DNA of 5,620 bases, taken from contig DBJV01000088.1 of assembly GCA_002297185.1 (NCBI GenBank), forward strand, positions 1-5,620, read 5' to 3'. Position 1 is the first letter of the stretch. The number at the start of each line of letters is the position of its first letter. This DNA comes from Christensenella sp. UBA767 (GTDB lineage: Bacteria; Bacillota; Clostridia; Christensenellales; CAG-917). The translations under genes were made by a program, and so were the position numbers. Under the pieces are notes generated by a model. The model was not told where the DNA came from. It did no database searches and saw only the letters and a program-made list of their open reading frames with translations. Shown in pieces: positions 1 through 4,737 of the stretch.

Positions 1-82
1 TGCGGCTCGAGTTCCGTCTCTAAAATTGCACATTCCGTTAATGAGTGCGCCTTGAATAAGTTATCGTTACTTCTCCTCACTC

Positions 83-212
83 GTAAAAACTGCGATATTT
101 AGATGAAGAGCGCGAAAAAGCCCCTTGGACAGCAACCCTAACGTACTTTCGTACGTGAGTTGATGGACAAGGGGCTTTGACAATGCTATTCGCTAAATAG
201 CGCAGTTTTTAC
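83..212 (+). repeat. Structured nested-hairpin repeat, copy 1 (3' end of gap)
   Basis: This palindromic element folds into a long stem with internal loops. The outer stem pairs 83-102 with 193-212: 19 of 20 positions pair and one is an A-G mismatch (95/200). The next helix pairs 105-111 with 185-191 and has a central G-A mismatch. Then comes an internal loop (GCGCGA against GACAAT). An 11-bp GC-rich helix follows (117-127 with 168-178). The apical arm is CAAC 133-136 with GTTG 159-162, a conserved CCTA/GA loop, then ACGTAC 141-146 with GTACGT 151-156 capped by TTTC. The stem base includes the gap stop codon (209-211). Three relatives lie at 4358-4737. Read on the minus strand, the inner helix ends in a five-T run, so it may also terminate gap transcription. 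The strand given is the one whose non-canonical pairs are mostly G-U or G-A; this is inference. The family is not recognised. Confidence 0.8.
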
Positions 213-1261
213 TTAAGTTCGGAGAAGTACTTGATTGTACGTACCATTTGAGAAGTGTAGCTGTTCTCGTTGTCGTACCATGCAACGACTTGAACTTGAG
301 TGTTGCCGTCTTCCATGGGTGCAACCATTGTTTGAGTTGCATCGAAGATGGAACCGAAACGGCTGCCGATGATATCGGAAGAAACGATTTGGTCGGTGTT
401 GTAACCGAAGGACTCTGTTGCTGCTGCTTTCATTGCTGCGTTGATGTCTTCAACAGTTGCTTGACCTTTGACGACTGCCACGAGGATGGTTGTGGAACCG
501 GTCGGGGTCGGAACGCGTTGTGCGGAACCGATGAGTTTGCCGTTGAGTTCGGGAATAACGAGACCGATTGCTTTTGCAGCGCCGGTGCTGTTGGGAACGA
601 TGTTGATTGCAGCTGCGCGAGAACGACGGAGGTCGCCTTTTCTTTGCGGACCGTCAAGAGGCATTTGGTCGCCTGTGTATGCGTGAACTGTGGTCATGAT
701 ACCGCTCATGATAGGTGCATAATCGTTGAGAGCCTTTGCCATAGGAGCGAGGCAGTTGGTTGTGCAGCTTGCTGCGGAGATGATGTTGTCCGTTGCTTTG
801 AGCGTGGTGTGGTTTACGTTGTAAACGATTGTGGGAAGGTCATTGCCTGCGGGTGCGGAAATGACAACTTTGCGTGCGCCTGCATCGATGTGTGCTTGTG
901 CTTTTGCCTTTGAGGTGTAGAAACCTGTGCATTCCAAAACTACGTCAACGCCGAGTTCTCCCCAAGGAAGTTCTGCTGCTTTTGCTTTTGCGTAGATTGT
1001 GATCTTTTTGCCATCGACAACGATGTAACCGTCTTCTTTGATTGTGCCGTCCTCGTTGAGAACTGCCTCGCAACTCTCAACCGTGTGAGAATTTGCATAG
1101 TTGCCTTGCGTCGAATCGTACTTCAAGAGATGAGCGAGCATTTTGGGGCTTGTCAAATCGTTGATAGCGACGATTTCATAACCGTCTGCACCAAACATTT
1201 GTCTGAAAGCGAGACGACCGATACGACCAAAACCGTTGATAGCGACTTTTACGTTTGCCAT
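209..1261 (-). CDS. gap: Glyceraldehyde-3-phosphate dehydrogenase, type I (glycolysis)
   Basis: This is a complete 350-residue enzyme of the usual length for the family. It carries out the NAD-dependent oxidative phosphorylation of glyceraldehyde-3-phosphate to 1,3-bisphosphoglycerate in the cytoplasm. The Rossmann nucleotide motif GFGRIGR is at residues 10-16. Asp35 in AINDLT fits NAD rather than NADP preference. The catalytic motif SCTTNC is at 165-170, with nucleophile Cys166 and general base His193. The family C-terminal motif WYDNENSY is at 328-335. I chose the start at 1261 because it opens the canonical MANVKVAINGFGRIGR and sits 8 nt from an excellent GGAGG (1270-1274). Upstream in-frame ATGs at 1276 and 1291 lie in or before that site and would add non-family residues. 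It appears to be a single-gene unit: the lipoprotein gene upstream ends in its own terminator. The stop codon lies in the base stem of repeat copy 1, which may act as its terminator. Confidence 0.97.
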   Translation of the reverse strand: MANVKVAINGFGRIGRLAFRQMFGADGYEIVAINDLTSPKMLAHLLKYDSTQGNYANSHTVESCEAVLNEDGTIKEDGYIVVDGKKITIYAKAKAAELPWGELGVDVVLECTGFYTSKAKAQAHIDAGARKVVISAPAGNDLPTIVYNVNHTTLKATDNIISAASCTTNCLAPMAKALNDYAPIMSGIMTTVHAYTGDQMPLDGPQRKGDLRRSRAAAINIVPNSTGAAKAIGLVIPELNGKLIGSAQRVPTPTGSTTILVAVVKGQATVEDINAAMKAAATESFGYNTDQIVSSDIIGSRFGSIFDATQTMVAPMEDGNTQVQVVAWYDNENSYTSQMVRTIKYFSELK

Positions 1262-1267
1262 TATAAA

Positions 1268-1276
1268 TTCCTCCAT
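1268..1276 (-). promoter_or_regulatory. Ribosome binding site of gap
   Basis: The minus strand reads TGGAGGAA here. Its GGAGG core lies 8 nt upstream of the ATG at 1261, the expected spacing. This decides the gap start against the two upstream in-frame ATGs. Confidence 0.85.
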
Positions 1277-1319
1277 AAAGGTGTATTCCAAAAATTAGTC
1301 GGATTGTCCAACCGCAATT

Positions 1320-1348
1320 ATTTTACAATTATTATGCAAAATATGCAA
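1320..1348 (-). promoter_or_regulatory. Possible sigma-A promoter for gap
   Basis: On the minus strand there is a TTGCAT box (1343-1348), a 17-bp spacer and a TAAAAT box (1320-1325). This would start transcription near 1313, about 50 nt before the gap ATG. The -10 box is good but the -35 box matches consensus at only three of six positions. The surrounding region is AT-rich, so chance matches are likely. Confidence 0.4.
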
Positions 1349-1422
1349 GTATTATTAGAGGAAATTTTTATCGAATAATGCAATGAGCGCAAAAGCGCGC
1401 GATATTACGCAACTATTCATTC

Positions 1423-1455
1423 AAAAAGAAAGACACTCAAAACTGCGTGCCTTTC
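1423..1455 (-). terminator. Intrinsic terminator of the lipoprotein gene
   Basis: On the minus strand, GAAAGGCAC (1447-1455) pairs with GTGTCTTTC (1428-1436). This gives nine pairs including one G-U, with a 10-nt loop, followed directly by five T residues (1423-1427). It lies about 27 nt past the lipoprotein stop codon, where a Rho-independent terminator is expected. A second, weaker A/T-rich stem (AAAATC 1458-1463 with GATTTT 1469-1474) sits between it and the stop codon. Confidence 0.7.
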
Positions 1456-1481
1456 GTAAAATCGCGATGATTTTCAGTCGT

Positions 1482-3896
1482 TTAGCCCTTAAAGACTACT
1501 TCTACGTTGCGCGGATTCCAATCCGAGCCTTTATAGACTGCTTCCCATTGTTCCTTCGTGCCGAGGAAAACGATACTCGTCAAACCTTCGCAATCGTAGA
1601 AAGCGTAATCTCCTATAGTTGCTACACTATCTGAAATAGTGATATTTTTAAGTCCGCCACAACCATAGAATGCCGATCTTTCTATACTTACCACGCTATT
1701 GGGAATCAAAATCTCTGTCAAACTTTCACAAAAAGCAAATGCAGAATCCCCAATGCTTGTCACGCCGTATGGAATTGTGACGCTTTTCAAGCTTTTACAG
1801 TTATAGAATGTTGAAGTGTCGATATATGTCACACCATTTGGAATTTTTACACTCGTCAAACGGCTACACATTGAAAATGCGCCGCCACCCAAAAGCGTAA
1901 CGCTGTCCGGAATATATATGTATGTCAAATTTACACAAGATTCGAATGCGCTCTGACCTATCTGCTTTACACCTTGTGGCAAAATCACGACTTTTACACT
2001 GTCCCTATTGTAAACCCCGTTAATTATTTCTATAGATTTGCCCTTATACAATGAAGGCAAAAACACGATTCCGTCCGAATTTGTTTTCAAATCGGTTGCG
2101 ATATAGCAACTTCCGTCTCTTGACAATGTATAGGTTGCGGTTGTATATTCAAGCCCGCAATTGTCGCATCCGTTATCGCCATAAAAGTGGGGATGGGACT
2201 CCACGACCCCACACCTTACGCAAGCTATGTCATAGAAACAAGTTTCATTGCCGAAATCGTGACCGAGAGCGTCGACTTCACCGGGGAAGGAAACGTTGCA
2301 TCTGTTACAAACTCTGTAACCTACGCCTTTTTGAGTGCAAGTAGGTTCGACGTCGAAATGCCACTCTCCGAGGTCGTGACCGAGAGCGTCGACTATTCTG
2401 TCTTCCGCGTGATTGCAAACGGCGCAAACGCGTCTTTCTCTGCCCTCTTCCAAGCAAGTTGCAGCAACGCGCACCGTCCACTCACCGTAGTCGTGTCCGA
2501 CGGGGTCGGTATAAGTGGTCTCGATGTATCCGCACTTATTGCAAGTCTTTTGAGAATATCCCTTTCTTGCGCAATCGGCGTCTTCGATAAGCATTTCTTC
2601 ACCATAAACGTGACCTTTTATCGGTGCTTCGTAATCGCATCTGGAACATTTTGCGGCGGTCGTGCAAGTTCCGCCTTGCAAATCGTGTCCGAGGCTGTAT
2701 ATCGTGCCGTTGGTCGTTTGTCCGCACTCCGTGCAAACTTGGCGTTTTACACCGTTTTCAGTGCAAGTTGCGGGCGTTACGACCGTCCACTCTCCCGTAT
2801 GGCTTTTCTTGGATATAGTATAGGTGTCTCTTCTTCCGCACTCTTCGCAAGTTCTTGCTTGCAAGCCCGTAGAAGTACAAGTGGCTTCCGTCTCCGTCAC
2901 CCAATCCGAATAACGGTGCGAGCCGTAAAGCGTTCTCGTTTGTCTTGCGTTGCAAACGTCGCAATACATAACTTCGAGACCGTTTGACGTGCACGTGGCG
3001 GCGGTTTCAACCGGCCATTCGCCCTTATGTCCGGTTTTGGCAATAGTTTTCGTCTCGTGATTCCCGCAAACCGTGCAATCGCGAGATGCAGAGCCTGCTT
3101 GCGTGCAAGTAGGTTCTTGCGTCGTAACCCAATTGCCCGTGTGAGCAAGTTTTGACGTAGTTCTCTCTTGCGTCTTTCCACAAACGAGGCAACGTCTGAA
3201 CTCTCTTCCCGCTTGCGTGCAAGTTGCTTCTTCACCGGCAGCCGACGCCCATTCGCTGAACACGTGTCCCGTGCCCGTGCCCTCGACGTAGTGACACTTG
3301 GAGCATTTTCTGCCCTCTTCGCAAGTGGCTTCTTTCAAATCGTGATGACCGATTGCGGGCAATTCTTCCGTTTCGATAACGTCACAAACGGTGCATATAC
3401 GCTGTCTTTCACCTTTGTCGAAACAACGAGGTTCGGCGGTTATATACCAATTGCCCTTGTGAGACGCGGGTATAGGATAAGTTTGAGCGTCACCGCATCT
3501 TTTGCAAGTTTTGGTAAGCACACCGTTTTCGGTGCAAGTTGCCTCGGTGGTGACTACGCCGTCGTTGTAATCGTGTCCGAGTGCCTCTCCGTATTCCTTC
3601 GAGCATACTTGGCATACCGCGGGATTCAAACAAGTCGCTTGTCCTCCGTGATGTCCCGACGCAGTACCGAAAACATACTCTTCACCCAGCGTTCCGCATA
3701 TCGAACAATGTTTATAATACACGGCAGGTTCTTCGCAAGTCGCAGCCGTTTTGAGATACTGCCCCGCTTGCTCTTCAATAAATTCGTGTTGATGCTCCCA
3801 ATTATCCGTTTGTCCCGGCTTTTCACCGCAAGCAACGAATATCGCTGCCACCAGCATAATCAAAACGAATATAAGCAATATTCTTGCCTTCTTCAT
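1482..3896 (-). CDS. Surface lipoprotein with Cys-rich (Cys3His) repeats and BspA-type leucine-rich repeats
   Basis: The protein has 804 residues. Residues 1-22 form a lipoprotein signal peptide: MKKAR, then a hydrophobic stretch ending FVA before the candidate lipidated Cys23. It is therefore predicted to be anchored on the outer face of the membrane. Residues 50-584 hold about 15 modules of the pattern ATC-x9-C-x2-C-x11/12-H, often followed by G-[NED]-W. Residues 634-771 are six exact 23-residue leucine-rich repeats of the BspA type (L-x2-V-x-IP-x2-V-x2-I-x3-AF-x2-C), followed by a GTKEQWEAVYKGSDW tail. BspA-like repeats are known from surface proteins that bind host or matrix ligands; the actual ligand here cannot be told. 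The start at 3896 has an AGGAGGGG site 7 nt upstream; an in-frame ATG at 3962 would spoil the signal peptide and lies inside the promoter. The gene is monocistronic, with a consensus promoter and probable control by the divergent XRE gene. The role of the Cys modules, perhaps a metal-stabilised stalk, is inference. Confidence 0.9.
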   Translation of the reverse strand: MKKARILLIFVLIMLVAAIFVACGEKPGQTDNWEHQHEFIEEQAGQYLKTAATCEEPAVYYKHCSICGTLGEEYVFGTASGHHGGQATCLNPAVCQVCSKEYGEALGHDYNDGVVTTEATCTENGVLTKTCKRCGDAQTYPIPASHKGNWYITAEPRCFDKGERQRICTVCDVIETEELPAIGHHDLKEATCEEGRKCSKCHYVEGTGTGHVFSEWASAAGEEATCTQAGREFRRCLVCGKTQERTTSKLAHTGNWVTTQEPTCTQAGSASRDCTVCGNHETKTIAKTGHKGEWPVETAATCTSNGLEVMYCDVCNARQTRTLYGSHRYSDWVTETEATCTSTGLQARTCEECGRRDTYTISKKSHTGEWTVVTPATCTENGVKRQVCTECGQTTNGTIYSLGHDLQGGTCTTAAKCSRCDYEAPIKGHVYGEEMLIEDADCARKGYSQKTCNKCGYIETTYTDPVGHDYGEWTVRVAATCLEEGRERRVCAVCNHAEDRIVDALGHDLGEWHFDVEPTCTQKGVGYRVCNRCNVSFPGEVDALGHDFGNETCFYDIACVRCGVVESHPHFYGDNGCDNCGLEYTTATYTLSRDGSCYIATDLKTNSDGIVFLPSLYKGKSIEIINGVYNRDSVKVVILPQGVKQIGQSAFESCVNLTYIYIPDSVTLLGGGAFSMCSRLTSVKIPNGVTYIDTSTFYNCKSLKSVTIPYGVTSIGDSAFAFCESLTEILIPNSVVSIERSAFYGCGGLKNITISDSVATIGDYAFYDCEGLTSIVFLGTKEQWEAVYKGSDWNPRNVEVVFKG
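1584..1997 (-). repeat. Six tandem 23-residue BspA-type leucine-rich repeats (69-nt period)
   Basis: Units begin at protein residues 634, 657, 680, 703, 726 and 749, with an exact 23-residue period and no insertions. A seventh, partial unit from 772 leads into the C-terminal tail. Conserved positions are a leading Leu/Val, IP near position 6, Val at position 10, Ile/Leu at 13, AF or TF at 17-18 and Cys at 21. Confidence 0.9.
2145..3749 (-). repeat. Array of about 15 Cys3His modules coding the lipoprotein stalk
   Basis: Protein residues 50-584 are built from long modules of about 36-40 residues (C-x9-C-x2-C-x11/12-H) and short modules of about 24-30 residues (C-x5/6-C-x2-C). The short ones lie near residues 84-108, 186-211, 405-429 and 549-570. 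At the DNA level a 14-mer, gcttgcgtgcaagt, recurs exactly 114 bp apart (3097-3110 and 3211-3224), which shows recent module duplication. Most other modules have diverged. Confidence 0.85.
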
Positions 3897-3901
3897 ATAT
3901 A

Positions 3902-3909
3902 CCCCTCCT
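3902..3909 (-). promoter_or_regulatory. Ribosome binding site of the lipoprotein gene
   Basis: The minus strand reads AGGAGGGG, with its GGAGG core 7 nt from the ATG at 3896. It is a near-ideal Shine-Dalgarno match and settles the start of the lipoprotein. Confidence 0.85.
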
Positions 3910-3935
3910 ACATACCTTAAATGTTTATGCACGCC

Positions 3936-3952
3936 ACTGGCAAATTGCCAGT
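3936..3952. promoter_or_regulatory. Operator-like palindrome O1
   Basis: ACTGGCAAATTGCCAGT is a perfect 17-bp inverted repeat with one central base. It lies just downstream of the predicted lipoprotein start point (near 3955), covering roughly +4 to +20, and upstream of the divergent XRE gene. Perfect odd-length palindromes of this size are typical dimeric-repressor sites. The XRE protein encoded next door is the natural candidate ligand, by inference from position. Confidence 0.65.
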
Positions 3953-3961
3953 AACATAACA

Positions 3962-3990
3962 ATTATACTGGCAAAATGTCATAATGTCAA
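3962..3990 (-). promoter_or_regulatory. Consensus sigma-A promoter of the lipoprotein gene
   Basis: The minus strand shows a perfect TTGACA (3985-3990), an exact 17-bp spacer and a perfect TATAAT (3962-3967). The predicted start is near 3955, giving a leader of about 60 nt before the ATG at 3896. A promoter this strong implies high expression unless repressed, and operator-like site O2 fills its spacer. Confidence 0.85.
3967..3983. promoter_or_regulatory. Operator-like site O2, a degenerate copy of O1
   Basis: ACTGGCAAAATGTCATA matches O1 at 13 of 17 positions, with the left half identical. It sits between the -35 and -10 boxes of the lipoprotein promoter. Its centre (3975) is 31 bp from that of O1 (3944), about three helical turns, which would put two dimers on the same face of the DNA. 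A further small inverted repeat, CATAAT-GTCA-ATTATG (3980-3995), overlaps the -35 box. Confidence 0.5.
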
Positions 3991-4034
3991 TTATGAGAGC
4001 AGACACAAACGTACAAACTGTAAAATTTTTGCGT

Positions 4035-4226
4035 ATGCGGATTACGGAATTGCGAAAGGAAAAAGGGTTGTCGCAAGCCACGCTTGCAAAAGCGTTGGGG
4101 GTCGATTGTTCGACCATAGCGAAGTACGAAACGGGAGACAGACTTCCCGACGTGGTAATGCTTTGCAAATTGGCAGACTTTTTTGAAGTAAGCACGGACT
4201 ATTTGCTTGGCCGTGCGCCCTTTTAA
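4035..4226 (+). CDS. Small XRE-family helix-turn-helix transcriptional regulator
   Basis: The product is 63 residues, essentially a single Cro/C1-type DNA-binding domain. It opens with MRITELRKEKGLSQ. Helix 2 is near residues 14-21 (QATLAKAL) and recognition helix 3 near 25-33 (CSTIAKYET). It ends with the family-typical STDYLLGR (53-60). There is no ligand or dimerisation domain beyond the core. The gene is divergent from the lipoprotein gene, with two related palindromes between them overlapping the lipoprotein promoter. The likely role is repression of the lipoprotein, and possibly of itself, by inference. I chose the ATG at 4035 because it opens the usual domain start, but no Shine-Dalgarno sequence precedes it. 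In-frame ATGs at 3984 and 3993 also lack one and would add up to 17 residues. The target specificity is unknown. Confidence 0.85.
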   Translation: MRITELRKEKGLSQATLAKALGVDCSTIAKYETGDRLPDVVMLCKLADFFEVSTDYLLGRAPF

Positions 4227-4357
4227 CGTGTTTTTTGAATTGGTAATTGCTATCGCTTGTAAAATTGGATAAAAAAAGTGTTTTAGGTGCAAAAACCCCT
4301 TTTTTGAAATAATTAAGAGGTATTTGTCGTTTTATATTTATAAAAATATGTAAAACC
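4227..4357. other. AT-rich non-coding stretch after the XRE gene
   Basis: This stretch lies between the XRE stop codon and the first of three structured repeats. It is AT-rich with homopolymer runs. I see no convincing gene, promoter or hairpin terminator; the A-run/CCCC/T-run near 4293-4308 would form only a weak A-T stem. Together with the repeats it makes a gene-free region of about 500 bp up to the fba stop codon. Confidence 0.6.
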
Positions 4358-4461
4358 GCAATAAACGGATGAAGAGCGCGAAAAAGCCCCTTGCACGGCA
4401 ACCCTAATTTACTAATCGTAAATGAGTTGACGGACGGACGGGCGTTGACGCCGTTATTTGC
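4358..4461 (+). repeat. Structured nested-hairpin repeat, copy 2 (degenerate)
   Basis: This copy has the same order of motifs as the others: ATGAAGAGCGCGAAAAAGCC, then CAACCCTAA, an apical arm, then TGAGTTGAC. The apical arm ATTTAC (4407-4412) with GTAAAT (4418-4423) differs from ACGTAC/GTACGT in the other copies but stays paired. CAAC/GTTG (4399-4402, 4426-4429) is kept. The outer stem has its own sequence: GCAATAAACGG (4358-4368) with CCGTTATTTGC (4451-4461), 9 of 11 paired. The 3' half is altered: the GC-rich middle helix is mostly lost, GACG is repeated three times at 4429-4440, and the strand equivalent to ATGCTATTCG is missing. It is probably a decaying or rearranged copy. Confidence 0.65.
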
Positions 4462-4477
4462 TATTATATATGTCTTG

Positions 4478-4604
4478 TAAAAGTTCGCCAAACAGATGAG
4501 TAACGCGAAAGCACCCCGAGGAGCGCAAACCCAACGTACTTTTCGTACGTGATTTACGAAACTCGGGGTGCTGACAAAGTTAATCGCTGTTTGGCGGACT
4601 TTTA
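4478..4604 (+). repeat. Structured nested-hairpin repeat, copy 3
   Basis: This is the most diverged full-length copy and the best evidence for structure. The outer stem 4478-4495 pairs with 4587-4604: all 18 positions pair, including one T-G wobble, with a sequence unlike copies 1 and 4. The second helix is GAGTAAC (4498-4504) with GTTAATC (4579-4585). The middle helix is 11 bp and perfect (4510-4520 with 4562-4572). The apical arm is CGCAAA (4524-4529) with TTTACG (4553-4558), a CCCA/GA loop, then ACGTAC (4534-4539) with GTACGT (4545-4550). The loop-flanking GCGAAA and TGACAAA are conserved. A-rich and T-rich edges of the outer stem resemble a bidirectional intrinsic terminator. Confidence 0.75.
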
Positions 4605-4610
4605 GTCTTA

Positions 4611-4737
4611 CCTAAGGGCGATATTTAGATGAAGAGCAAGGGAAAACCCCTCGGATGGCAACCCTAACGTACTGAGCGTACGTGAGTTGACAGCCGAGGG
4701 GCTTTGACGATGCTATTCGCTAAATAGCGCTCTTAGG
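4611..4737 (+). repeat. Structured nested-hairpin repeat, copy 4 (3' end of fba)
   Basis: This is the closest relative of copy 1, with identical arms GCGATATTTAG and CTAAATAGCGC. The outer stem 4611-4628 pairs with 4720-4737: 17 of 18 positions pair, with one G-T wobble and one A-G mismatch. The first bases, CCTAAG, pair with CTTAGG, which contains the fba stop codon (4733-4735) and part of its last sense codon. The second helix is 4631-4637 with 4712-4718. The middle helix is CCCCTCGG (4647-4654) with CCGAGGGG (4694-4701). The apical arm is CAAC/GTTG, a CCTA/GA loop, and ACGTAC/GTACGT (4667-4672, 4678-4683). It may terminate fba transcription, whose minus-strand hairpin is followed by four T residues. 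Confidence 0.8.

Noticed and set aside
1..102. Open plus-strand frame from the left edge to a TAG at 100-102, possibly the 3' end of a gene converging on gap
   Set aside because: Only 33 codons, with no recognisable motif, and the stop lies inside the repeat stem. An open frame this short is expected by chance, so it is not called.
83..212. Integron attC site, because of an imperfect palindrome at a gene end with CCTAA and GTTG-like motifs
   Set aside because: The R-box pattern GTTRRRY paired with RYYYAAC is not present at the expected positions. The neighbours are housekeeping genes, and the internal helices do not follow the attC layout.
83..212. SAM-I, c-di-GMP or TPP riboswitch, hammerhead or twister ribozyme
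   Set aside because: Short look-alike strings (GATGA, GCAACC, GCGAAA) occur, but the conserved cores and stem order of these families are not met. The copies also sit at gene 3' ends rather than 5' leaders.
248..913. Plus-strand 221-codon open frame opposite gap
   Set aside because: It is antisense to a clear, complete GAPDH, and its translation is Cys- and Val-rich shadow sequence without a ribosome binding site or domain.
1387..1398. GCGC-AAAA-GCGC mini hairpin between the lipoprotein terminator and the gap promoter
   Set aside because: The stem is only 4 bp and no T-run follows on either strand; a better terminator lies at 1423-1455.
3168..3920. Plus-strand 250-codon open frame opposite the lipoprotein; a similar one at 2187-2987
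   Set aside because: Both are shadows created by the periodic Cys-rich repeat coding on the other strand; no family resemblance or start signal.
4293..4308. Terminator of the XRE gene (A-run, CCCC, T-run)
   Set aside because: The stem would be only A-T pairs with a CCCC loop, too weak for an intrinsic terminator.
4358..4737. CRISPR array
   Set aside because: The three units are about 100-127 nt, heavily palindromic and diverged, with only 6-16 bp between them; there are no regular spacers.
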